A DNA stretch of 21,403 nt from a virus. The position numbers and the translations under genes were made by a program. The stretch is taken from positions 1-21,403 of the IMG/VR virus record IMGVR_UViG_3300022687_000009; one strand, 5' to 3'. The notes beneath the pieces are model-generated. The model was not told the DNA's origin and made no database searches. It saw only the letters and a list, made by a program, of their open reading frames with translations. Positions 1-4,902 of the stretch are shown one piece after another; position 1 is the first letter of the stretch, and each line of letters opens with the position of its first letter.

Positions 1-100
1 GATCGATCGCCTGCTGGAAGACGCCCTGCAGCGCTGGCCCGGCGAGCGCCCAGATGAGGATGACCAAGCCTGCGGTCATCAGGGTGATGAGCACCCAGCT
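1..100 (-). pseudogene. 3' part of host small membrane-protein gene, split by the prophage
   Basis: Read on the minus strand from 97 down, the frame gives WVLITLMTAG followed by a hydrophobic stretch (LVILIWALAGPAL) and continues beyond the left window edge. Just upstream in the same frame, phage bases 103-101 make a TAG stop, so the fragment has lost its own start. The N-terminal half lies at the right end of the prophage (17755-17672), and the two halves join in frame. The sequence resembles the short single-span membrane proteins encoded in actinobacterial Flp/Tad pilus loci; that assignment is from memory of the family and is tentative. An internal ATG in the hydrophobic stretch could still start a shorter product. 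Confidence 0.75.
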
Positions 101-111
101 CTACATAGAAT
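91..111. other. attL junction, core CCAGC at 95-99
   Basis: Host coding sequence stops making sense to the right of about position 99 and the phage integrase starts at 119. The plus-strand pentamer CCAGC at 95-99 is the only sequence shared with the right junction at 17672-17676. Joining host bases up to 99 with host bases from 17677 restores codons for Asp-Val-Pro-Gly-Trp-Val-Leu without a frame break. Serine integrases use short shared cores with a two-base crossover, so a 5-base identity fits. The exact crossover dinucleotide within the pentamer cannot be read from the sequence. Confidence 0.85.
106..111 (+). promoter_or_regulatory. -10 half (TAGAAT) of the split integrase promoter
   Basis: TAGAAT ends 7 bases before the integrase ATG at 119, the spacing expected if transcription starts on the A of the start codon. 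In the integrated form the -35 position holds host bases GGGTGA (82-87), a poor match. In the circular attP form the phage right end supplies TTGCCA (17659-17664) exactly 18 bases upstream. The promoter therefore appears complete only in the excised form. This is inferred from box matches and spacing. Confidence 0.5.
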
Positions 112-118
112 TACCGAC

Positions 119-1627
119 ATGATACAAACCGTGGACCTCTACATTCGCCTGTCCGTAGACCGCGAAGGCAAAGACTCGCTAGAGCGGCAAGAAGCCGACC
201 TCCGAGAGTGGGCCGAAAGAGAAGGTCTCACGGTCCGCAAGGTGTGGAAGGACTCTGGCAAGTCCGGCTACAAGGACATCGTTCGAGACGAGTTCAATTC
301 GGCCATAGAAGCGGTCACCACCGGAGAGGTTGGGACGCTCGCGGTATGGAAGCTCGACCGCCTCTCACGCCGAGGTGCCGGTCAAGTAGGTCTTGTCCTC
401 GATGCAGTGGAGAAGGCGGGTAGCAGGCTCGTCTTCCTTCACGACTCACTTGACTCAAGTGTGCAGGGCCACCGCATGATGATTGTGTTCGTATCCGAAC
501 AGGCACGGACTGAATCTGCCAACACCGCGTTCCGCGTCAAGAACAACATTGACAAGCGAGCGGCGAAGGGTATGCCCAAGAAGGGTGGCGTCCGCCCTTT
601 CGGTTGGGAGAACGACGGCATGACGGTTCGAGAGAGCGAAGCCGTCCACGTCCGGTGGGCATACTCGGCAATCCTCAACGAAGGCATGTCCTTGTGGGCA
701 ATCGCACAGGAGTTCAACCGTCGCGGACTCGTCACGGACGCCATGGGCACAGAACGACGCACCCGCCAAGGAGAGAAGCCGCGCACCGTCCCCTCCGTGT
801 GGACGACCACAACGGTTCGTCAACTCCTCATGCGTCCACGCAACGCGGGCATTCTCATTCACGACGGCGAGCAAATGCCGACAAGCCAAATTCAGCCGCT
901 CGTCACGCGTGCGGACTGGGAAGCGGTGTGCGGCAACGTGAAGCCGCAGCTGAACCGGGGGCCGAAGCCGCAGTACTTGTTAGGCGGTCTGCTGGAGTGC
1001 TCTTGCGGTGCGCGCATGCACGCGACCACGAGCGTCACCGCGCGCAAGGGTCACGAGAAGCGCTCTTACGGCATCTACCGTTGCCGCCTGTACGGTTTCG
1101 ACAAGAGCCAACCTCACACCTCAATTCAGCGTGACCTAGCGGACGGCGTAGTCCGAGACGCGGTGGTGTTTCACATCGGGCAGGGTGACGTGGCGACTCC
1201 TGGATTCGACCGCGCTCGACTCACTACCCTGCAAGCTCGACTCACGGAGATTGGGGAGAAGGAGCGTCGTGCCACGGAGGCGCTCGTTGAGGGCATCGGG
1301 GACAAGGCCACCTTGAAGGGTCTACTCAAGGCGCTTGCGGCTGAACGGCAAACAGTTGAAGCAGACCGTGACCGGCTCATGTCCGGCACAGCAGTGTCCG
1401 AGGCGCTCGCGGCCTTCATGGATGAGCTGACCTCGCTGGAGATTGACGGTGGCCTGTACTCCGGAGAGCTTGAAGACGCCGTGCAGCGTGGATACGAGGC
1501 GTGGGACGCGCTCAGCATGGACAACCGGCGCGCGATCATCCGGGGCGGATTCCGTGTCAGTGTCATGCGCGGAGGGCGCGGGCCGGAGAGAGTGAGTGTG
1601 GTTCCGGCTAGCACGTCCGATTCTTGA
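119..1627 (+). CDS. int: Large serine recombinase, phage integrase
   Basis: This 502-residue protein joins and separates phage and host DNA at the att sites. The N-terminal resolvase domain (about 1-150) has the YIRLS motif with Tyr8, Arg10 and the catalytic Ser12, and a KLDRLSRR motif near residues 78-85. A Recombinase domain follows (about 155-270), then a zinc-ribbon region with ECSCGARM and a later YRC, and a coiled coil (about 370-425) of the kind that controls direction in large serine integrases. Length is typical. It starts only 20 bases inside attL, as expected for the integrase of this element. No Shine-Dalgarno sequence precedes the ATG, which suggests a leaderless message. One of the usual zinc-binding cysteines after YRC is not obvious. 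No excisionase (recombination directionality factor) could be identified nearby. Confidence 0.97.
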   Translation: MIQTVDLYIRLSVDREGKDSLERQEADLREWAEREGLTVRKVWKDSGKSGYKDIVRDEFNSAIEAVTTGEVGTLAVWKLDRLSRRGAGQVGLVLDAVEKAGSRLVFLHDSLDSSVQGHRMMIVFVSEQARTESANTAFRVKNNIDKRAAKGMPKKGGVRPFGWENDGMTVRESEAVHVRWAYSAILNEGMSLWAIAQEFNRRGLVTDAMGTERRTRQGEKPRTVPSVWTTTTVRQLLMRPRNAGILIHDGEQMPTSQIQPLVTRADWEAVCGNVKPQLNRGPKPQYLLGGLLECSCGARMHATTSVTARKGHEKRSYGIYRCRLYGFDKSQPHTSIQRDLADGVVRDAVVFHIGQGDVATPGFDRARLTTLQARLTEIGEKERRATEALVEGIGDKATLKGLLKALAAERQTVEADRDRLMSGTAVSEALAAFMDELTSLEIDGGLYSGELEDAVQRGYEAWDALSMDNRRAIIRGGFRVSVMRGGRGPERVSVVPASTSDS

Positions 1628-1787
1628 ACGAGTAGGACAGGTGATACCTGTCGCAGTTCGGGCACTTCACGTCAGAATCTCCACGCCCGTAAGTCGGGTC
1701 AAACAGGCCGTGGAAGTCTGTTTCATCAAGCTCGGGAAGCGTCTCAATATGGTCAAGGTCGTCGAATTCACTTTGGGTCGGGGACAT
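1608..1787 (-). CDS. Small protein with CxxC zinc-knuckle-like C-terminus
   Basis: This 59-residue ORF reads MSPTQSEFDD onwards on the minus strand. It is acidic in its first half and carries CPNC near the C-terminus with a last cysteine at the end, so it may bind zinc. I chose the ATG at 1787 because AGGA lies 8 bases upstream; a longer frame to 1904 exists but has no matching ribosome site. It runs against the integrase and overlaps its 3' end by 20 bases. A CAGGT/ACCTG inverted repeat lies just upstream (1802-1817), where its promoter should be. Function is unknown. A small regulator or the missing excision factor are possibilities, but nothing in the sequence proves either. Confidence 0.5.
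   Translation of the reverse strand: MSPTQSEFDDLDHIETLPELDETDFHGLFDPTYGRGDSDVKCPNCDRYHLSYSFKNRTC
1636..1652. promoter_or_regulatory. Inverted repeat GACAGGT / ACCTGTC
   Basis: Two perfect 7-base arms at 1636-1642 and 1646-1652 flank a 3-base spacer, 8 bases past the integrase stop. It shares the CAGGTGA...ATACCTG pattern with the repeat at 1802-1817, so the two may be sites for one protein. It could instead be a hairpin ending the integrase message, but no T-run follows. One repeat of this length is expected by chance in a window this size; only the second related copy gives it weight. Confidence 0.3.
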
Positions 1788-1801
1788 ATCACACATCCTA
1801 T

Positions 1802-1817
1802 CAGGTGACAATACCTG
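1802..1817. promoter_or_regulatory. Inverted repeat CAGGT / ACCTG, possible operator
   Basis: Arms CAGGT (1802-1806) and ACCTG (1813-1817) flank 6 bases, 15 bases upstream of the small minus-strand gene starting at 1787. It shares CAGGTGA and ATACCTG with the repeat at 1636-1652 but has three extra bases in the spacer. Its position fits an operator for that gene. Confidence 0.3.
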
Positions 1818-2028
1818 CACAGCTAATACACAGGAATACTCCGCCCCGCCTCTCATGCAGCTGAGTTGCTCTCTCGCAGAAGACCTCAGGCAAGACGTAG
1901 GCATTCGAACACATCTTCGAGCTGGAGCATGTGACGACCCCTCCTACAACCCGCCCTTCCGGTCACTTGTAGCTCAGAAAGCGCTCGGGCCAGCCCCTTT
2001 GTACCCCGATATGTCCCCCTCCTGAGGG

Positions 2029-2044
2029 ACACTATATGTAGTGT
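2029..2044. promoter_or_regulatory. Palindrome ACACTA / TAGTGT around TATG
   Basis: Perfect 6-base arms (2029-2034 and 2039-2044) flank TATG. The half-site ACACT recurs in the 9-base palindrome at 4647-4667, which is also in a control region. On the minus strand the arm includes TATAGT, a fair -10 box for leftward transcription, but no convincing -35 box lies at the right distance. Candidate operator. Confidence 0.3.
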
Positions 2045-2150
2045 TCAAATCGAACAAATCTACGACCCACTGGAAAGATCGTGTTAGTAGAAATCGAACT
2101 CAAAACCGACCTACCAGTGCTAAGAACACCGTCAAGTCAGGGTTCTGGCC

Positions 2151-2219
2151 TGTGGATAACTTGAAGTAGTTATGTACAGGTGTGGACGACACGCCCACTA
2201 GATGTTGGGGTGGACACGG
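2151..2219. other. DnaA-box-like cluster, candidate replication origin
   Basis: TGTGGATAA at 2151-2159 is the exact complement of the classical DnaA box TTATCCACA. Related sequences follow at 2181-2189 (TGTGGACGA) and 2210-2218 (GGTGGACAC), so the shared TGGA recurs at intervals of 30 and 28 bases. The cluster lies in the non-coding region, close to a strong hairpin. The phage encodes a RepA-like ATPase, so it needs an origin. These sites could be for host DnaA or could be iterons for a phage protein. Only the first matches the DnaA box exactly. Confidence 0.4.
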
Positions 2220-2278
2220 TGACGGTGGCACCGGGTATGCTGTCCCCGCCTCACACATTCGGGAGGCACGAACAGAAC

Positions 2279-2318
2279 GACCCCACTGACAGTGAATGGT
2301 CGACTGTCGAGTGGGGTC
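2279..2318. repeat. Strong hairpin, 15-bp stem with one bulge
   Basis: The left arm 2279-2293 (GACCCCACT then GACAGT) pairs with 2303-2318 (ACTGTC, a bulged G, then AGTGGGGTC) around a 9-base loop. No T-run follows on the plus strand, so it is a weak candidate for a normal terminator. Its place just past the DnaA-box-like sites fits an origin structure or a binding site for a replication protein. Confidence 0.6.
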
Positions 2319-2360
2319 ATGTTCTTTGGTCGGAACGGTTGATCTTAACAAGACCGTCAC

Positions 2361-2400
2361 CCTTTCTGTCAAACGGAGCGTTCGCTCTCACAGAAAGGAG
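2361..2400 (+). promoter_or_regulatory. RBS-covering hairpin upstream of the YjzC-like gene
   Basis: CCTTTCTGT (2361-2369) pairs with ACAGAAAGG (2390-2398), and an inner stem GAGCG/CGCTC (2376-2380 and 2383-2387) stacks below it. The Shine-Dalgarno AAAGGAG (2394-2400) lies 7 bases before the ATG at 2408, so most of it is inside the stem. In RNA this should hide the ribosome site and make translation of the 60-residue gene conditional. No ligand-binding aptamer is evident; a protein, an antisense RNA or temperature could open it. Confidence 0.5.
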
Positions 2401-2407
2401 CTTGACT

Positions 2408-2590
2408 ATGGTCAAGCCCATCCCGCCGGGTACCCCGGCACCGCACAGCGGCCAGTACCGCCCCGCAGGAAGGCGTGGTGGATTCGTCGGCAACACGGAG
2501 ATTACGGCGGTGGAGGGGAAGCCCTTGCCGCCGACGCCGCAGCCCGGACAGGGTTACGTCTCCGTGGACCGCACGAAGCACAAGAAGTAG
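2408..2590 (+). CDS. Small YjzC-like protein
   Basis: This 60-residue protein begins MVKPIPPGTPAPHSGQY and contains RRGG, then a PLPPTP segment, GQGYV and a lysine-rich end. The order PGTPAP-SGQY ... GEPLPPTP-PGQ-Y ... matches the pattern I remember for short YjzC-like proteins found in many bacteria; their biochemical role is not known. It has a very good ribosome site (AAAGGAG, 7 bases before the ATG) that lies in a hairpin. The next gene starts 3 bases after its stop, so the two form a small operon ending at the terminator at 2719-2753. It is not a standard structural phage gene and may be expressed in the lysogen. Confidence 0.7.
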   Translation: MVKPIPPGTPAPHSGQYRPAGRRGGFVGNTEITAVEGKPLPPTPQPGQGYVSVDRTKHKK

Positions 2591-2593
2591 CTC

Positions 2594-2710
2594 ATGGCTA
2601 CGGCTTACAACATCACCTGCCCGCACTGCCGCTACACCTTCACCAATAGGGTGATCACCCGTCACGGGTCCATCCGGTGCGGGCGTTGCGGCAAGCCCTT
2701 CCGCGTCTAG
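2594..2710 (+). CDS. 38-residue zinc-ribbon protein
   Basis: The product reads MATAYNITCPHCRYTFT, then a short basic segment, then CGRCGKPFRV. The pair CPHC (9-12) and CGRC (about 29-32) forms a minimal four-cysteine zinc ribbon, with the second knuckle of the rubredoxin type. It starts 3 bases past the stop of the YjzC-like gene and ends 8 bases before the strong terminator. Proteins this small with such a fold often act as nucleic-acid or protein adaptors; no specific function can be read here. A second 38-residue zinc ribbon lies at the other end of the prophage (17014-17130), with a different sequence. Confidence 0.65.
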   Translation: MATAYNITCPHCRYTFTNRVITRHGSIRCGRCGKPFRV

Positions 2711-2718
2711 CGGATACC

Positions 2719-2753
2719 CAGAAGGCCCGGTCCACTGCGGACCGGGCCTTCTG
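2719..2753. terminator. Intrinsic terminator between convergent genes
   Basis: A perfect 15-bp stem (2719-2733 with 2739-2753, left arm beginning CAGAAGGCCCGG) has a 5-base loop. It lies 8 bases after the zinc-ribbon gene and between the rightward pair 2408-2710 and the leftward ATPase operon ending at 2891. The stem is symmetrical and could stop transcription both ways. The T-rich tail is short. Confidence 0.85.
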
Positions 2754-2890
2754 CATGTTGCGGGTCGGGCGGACGATGAATGGGTTTGAGCGCGTGAGCC
2801 TTGGCCCGACTCACTCAGGATGACACCGACCCCGCTTGCTTCTCAATGGGGTACATATGGTACGGAGGCAACTTTCTTGGAGTCGTGCGC

Positions 2891-4075
2891 TCAGGCTCCG
2901 CCCGGAATCGCGGTGAGCTTGTACCGGGGCCGCGTCTCCGGCGCATCCGGGTCGGGGATGAGGAGGGCATCCTTCACCCACCCGACGAGCGCAGTCCGGA
3001 ACCTCTGGTAGTCGGCACCCTTCGCCTCTGTGATGCCGCACACCTGCCGAAGCTCGGTGCCAGTGTGGAACTCTCCGTCTTCCAGCACGGTACGCACCGG
3101 CAGCCAATACGGACTCACCGCAGCCTTCCCGGTGAGGCGCAGCACGGCGCTCTCTCCGACATCGACCAGCTCAAAGCCGGGGATTCTCTCCCCCGCAGCA
3201 TCCTTCATCTTGCCGCCGTCGCTTTCGAGACTGGACATGGTGAAGCCTCCGCCTGTAGACGGCTTGAGCATCCACAGTGCGTCAACGTTGTCTCGAATCG
3301 GTGAGGCACCTCGGGCCTTCCTGCCTGCCGCGTCGGTGTGATGAATGACGATGCTCGAAGCACCCTCCTTCACCTCGCGGATGGACTGGACCGCGAGGAG
3401 CGCCTCCTTCACTTGTGCCGGGTCGTTCTCATTCGAGATACCGCCGAGCTTGCTCAAGGTGTCAATGACGAGCAAGTCGTAGTCACCCTCGCGGAAGACC
3501 TCCTTGAGACGCTCCACGCTCGCGGGCTGGGAGAGATTGACCCCGCCGTTCATATAGGTGATTGAGTCAGCAGGAACAAACGCGCTCGCGTGGTGCGCGT
3601 CCCATGCCCGCACACGCTGACCGAATCCGTTCAATCCTTCACCGAGCACGAAGAGGGTCTTCGCGGTCTTCACCGGGCGTTGATAGAACGGCATACCCGC
3701 AGCCATGCAGCGCACGATGTGGAGCGCTAGGAAGCTCTTCCCGATGCCTCCCGGAGCCGCTATTTCAACGTCAGCACCTCTCGGGACGATGCCCTCTATC
3801 CACCACTCAAGTGACGGCAAACTGTGAAGGTCGGCCTCAGAAAGCAGACGCATCGGTTCCGGAGGGTGGGCGGCTTCTTCGTACATCGTCTGTGCGAGGT
3901 CTCGGACATGAAGTTTGCCGACTTCATCCGCGACCGTAGACAACAGCTTCGGGTTTCGAGCTAGCTCATCTCGGGTAGGTAGAACGAACTCGGGTCGGCT
4001 TTCCTTTGCTTCCCGAACTCGGCGCGCTTCGTCCGTCTCTACGTACCCCTCTTCCCACGGTGCAGCGCCGGTCAT
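2891..4075 (-). CDS. RepA-like AAA ATPase (replication helicase family)
   Basis: This 394-residue protein is an AAA_25/RepA-type P-loop ATPase, a family that includes hexameric replicative helicases of plasmids and phages. Visible parts are a linker region (1-85), a Walker A-type APGGIGKS at 107-114, GEGLNG near 145-150, Walker B LLVID at 201-205, and IVIHHTD near 242-248 followed by GRKARGASPIRDNVDALW, typical of this family. The C-terminal 80 residues (from SPYWLPV) look like a winged-helix DNA-binding domain. Its ATG overlaps the stop of the gene before it by four bases (ATGA), so translation is probably coupled. It is the main replication gene seen in the phage and should act at the origin-like region near 2151-2318. 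No primase or polymerase was found, so the rest of replication must come from the host. Confidence 0.88.
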   Translation of the reverse strand: MTGAAPWEEGYVETDEARRVREAKESRPEFVLPTRDELARNPKLLSTVADEVGKLHVRDLAQTMYEEAAHPPEPMRLLSEADLHSLPSLEWWIEGIVPRGADVEIAAPGGIGKSFLALHIVRCMAAGMPFYQRPVKTAKTLFVLGEGLNGFGQRVRAWDAHHASAFVPADSITYMNGGVNLSQPASVERLKEVFREGDYDLLVIDTLSKLGGISNENDPAQVKEALLAVQSIREVKEGASSIVIHHTDAAGRKARGASPIRDNVDALWMLKPSTGGGFTMSSLESDGGKMKDAAGERIPGFELVDVGESAVLRLTGKAAVSPYWLPVRTVLEDGEFHTGTELRQVCGITEAKGADYQRFRTALVGWVKDALLIPDPDAPETRPRYKLTAIPGGA

Positions 4076-4413
4076 TCGCTGACCGCTTTTCGCAGCTGAG
4101 CGCGCGTGATGATGACCTCACCGCCTTGCGCTTCTCTGAAGAGCTGACGGGAGAAATACACCTCCAGCGGCATCGCCGGGTCGTAGTTGCCGCGATTGTC
4201 TACGGGAACAATCTCCCGCCATCCGTCTGTGTCCTGGACGGTGACCCATCCGGCCACAGGGTAGACGCGCACTAGGCGACCTTCCCCGTTGTCCAAGTCG
4301 TGCGCAGCCTCCACCATCAGCCACCCCGGCTCTACGGGGGTGAACGTGTGGATGCTGAGTTCTCCCTGCGGGGTCTCCGCAGGGCTGTCTAGTCGGTCGT
4401 CAATAGAATTCAA
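4072..4413 (-). CDS. Unknown early protein, 113 residues
   Basis: The product starts at a TTG codon (4413) with AGAGGA about 7 bases upstream. It begins NSIDDRLDSPAET after the start and has a beta-rich middle (GWLMVEAAHD, RLVRVYPVAGW) and a basic end (ITRAQLRKAVSE). I do not recognise a family. It sits between a small leader ORF and the RepA-like ATPase and overlaps both by four bases, so the three form one leftward translation-coupled operon. The place suggests an early function in replication or control. Confidence 0.65.
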   Translation of the reverse strand: MNSIDDRLDSPAETPQGELSIHTFTPVEPGWLMVEAAHDLDNGEGRLVRVYPVAGWVTVQDTDGWREIVPVDNRGNYDPAMPLEVYFSRQLFREAQGGEVIITRAQLRKAVSE

Positions 4414-4598
4414 TGTGATTCCTCTTCTTTAGAGATTTGCCACGACGTTTTGTCGCTTAGAACAATTATCTCAGCTTCCCTCAGCTTTGTCTCGAAGCTC
4501 GGAGCCAATTTAGTTCTCTGAGAGAGGACCAGAGAACCGAGTTCTCTGAGCTTGAAACCAGAGAACTTTCTAGGGTATGAAAGACTCAAAATCCGCAT
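4410..4598 (-). CDS. Small basic ORF overlapping the operator repeats
   Basis: This 62-residue ORF begins MRILSLSYPRKFSGFKLREL and ends in SKEEESH. Its stop overlaps the next start as TTGA. It has no Shine-Dalgarno sequence, but a good leftward -10 box TATAAA (4615-4610) ends 11 bases before the ATG, so a near-leaderless message is possible. Four copies of the GTTCTCTG repeat lie inside the frame, which is unusual for a coding sequence. It may be a small DNA-binding or immunity protein that controls its own promoter, or not a gene at all. Confidence 0.4.
   Translation of the reverse strand: MRILSLSYPRKFSGFKLRELGSLVLSQRTKLAPSFETKLREAEIIVLSDKTSWQISKEEESH
4552..4581 (+). promoter_or_regulatory. 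Possible rightward promoter inside the repeat array
   Basis: TTGAAA at 4552-4557 and TATGAA at 4576-4581 are 18 bases apart, a fair sigma-A-type pair. The fourth GTTCTCTG-type copy (4559-4566) lies in the spacer, so a bound protein would block it. It would drive a short transcript ending at the terminator at 4722-4759. Moderate box matches only. Confidence 0.3.
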
Positions 4599-4609
4599 AA
4601 GTACGGGGT

Positions 4610-4615
4610 TTTATA
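4610..4615 (-). promoter_or_regulatory. Leftward -10 box TATAAA for the early operon
   Basis: On the minus strand TATAAA (4615-4610) lies directly beside the repeat copy at 4616-4623, and a second copy (4630-4637) covers the -35 position. No clear -35 hexamer is visible, so an activator or an extended -10 may be used. The ATG of the first early ORF is 12 bases downstream. Confidence 0.45.
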
Positions 4616-4646
4616 GTTCTCTGACCATAGTTCTCTGGTAGTCGAG

Positions 4647-4667
4647 GGAGACACTGTAAGTGTCTCC
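4647..4667. promoter_or_regulatory. Perfect 9-base palindrome with half-site ACACT
   Basis: Arms GGAGACACT (4647-4655) and AGTGTCTCC (4659-4667) flank GTA. It lies 9 bases after the last GTTCTCTG copy. The inner half-site ACACT/AGTGT recurs in the palindrome at 2029-2044. It is a candidate operator for a second regulator, or a small hairpin at the start of the short rightward transcript. Confidence 0.5.
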
Positions 4668-4721
4668 TGACCGAACTAACCGCGAGAGAAAAGAACGAAC
4701 CAAAAGTGAATAGACAACGAC

Positions 4722-4759
4722 AAGAGCCTCCCAGCGGATTGCGCGGCTGGGAGGCTCTT
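4722..4759 (+). terminator. Intrinsic terminator with no gene upstream
   Basis: A perfect 14-bp stem pairs 4722-4735 (AAGAGCCTCCCAGC) with 4746-4759 around a 10-base loop and ends CTCTTTA on the plus strand. No rightward gene precedes it for more than 1.9 kb, so it must end a short transcript from the control region or block read-through into the WhiB-led operon until needed. Confidence 0.8.
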
Positions 4760-4902
4760 TACATGAGTACTGTGTCAAAACTACCTAATAAGTATCCCAC
4801 ACGCCAAACAGCCGGAGCAGTTTAGCGTCAGCGGCACTTCCGCCCAGTAACTGGGCGAGAGACGTGCAAAAAGTGCTTTAGCCCCGAGACGTAGCAGAGT
4901 TT

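Larger units (their letters stand above)
1788..2407. other. Non-coding control/origin-like region
   Basis: No convincing gene was found in these 620 bases. The stretch holds a CAGGT/ACCTG inverted repeat (1802-1817), an ACACTA/TAGTGT palindrome (2029-2044), a perfect DnaA-box-like nonamer TGTGGATAA (2151-2159) with two further TGGA-containing relatives about 30 bases apart, a 15-bp hairpin (2279-2318), and a hairpin over the ribosome site of the next gene. It is lower in G+C than the flanking genes. The combination suggests a replication origin and/or regulatory region for the phage. This is inference from sequence elements only. Confidence 0.55.
4513..4637. repeat. Six-copy GTTCTCTG operator-like array
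   Basis: The octamer GTTCTCTG occurs on the plus strand at 4513, 4541, 4616 and 4630 and as its complement CAGAGAAC at 4530 and 4559. Copies 4530 and 4541 form a palindrome with a 3-base spacer. Copies 4513/4530 and 4541/4559 form palindromes with 9- and 10-base spacers. The last two are direct repeats 14 bases apart with the longer unit TAGTTCTCTG. Six copies within 125 bases cannot be chance. The array lies between the leftward early operon and the rightward structural operon, where a phage repressor or activator would bind. Confidence 0.8.
4599..4902. other. Intergenic control region between early and structural operons
   Basis: About 300 bases without a supported gene separate the leftward early ORFs from the rightward WhiB-like gene. 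They hold the last two repeat copies, a 9-base palindrome (4647-4667), a terminator (4722-4759) and a 7-base palindrome with TAA centre (CGCCCAG at 4841-4847, CTGGGCG at 4851-4857). The promoter for the structural operon should lie between 4760 and 4902. I see AT-rich bases around 4775-4795 but no pair of boxes I would defend. Confidence 0.6.

Noticed and set aside
16-118. A promoter for the integrase wholly within the left flank.
   Set aside because: The host part shows no -35/-10 pair at fitting distance; only the phage -10 box at 106-111 matches.
1970-1977. TAGCTCAG, which looks like the D-arm start of a tRNA.
   Set aside because: No acceptor stem, anticodon arm or T-arm can be built around it.
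1780-2018. An 11-base inverted repeat, GGGGACATATC at 1780-1790 and GATATGTCCCC at 2008-2018.
   Set aside because: Many 11-base matches are expected by chance among all positions of a window this size, and the arms are over 200 bases apart with nothing linking them.
2100-2372. A 90-residue minus-strand frame in the non-coding region.
   Set aside because: It runs through the 15-bp hairpin and DnaA-like boxes, has no ribosome site that I could see, and its translation lacks any domain-like pattern.
4513-4637. The repeat cluster as a CRISPR array.
   Set aside because: Units are only 8-10 bases, occur in both directions with uneven spacing, and no cas gene is present.
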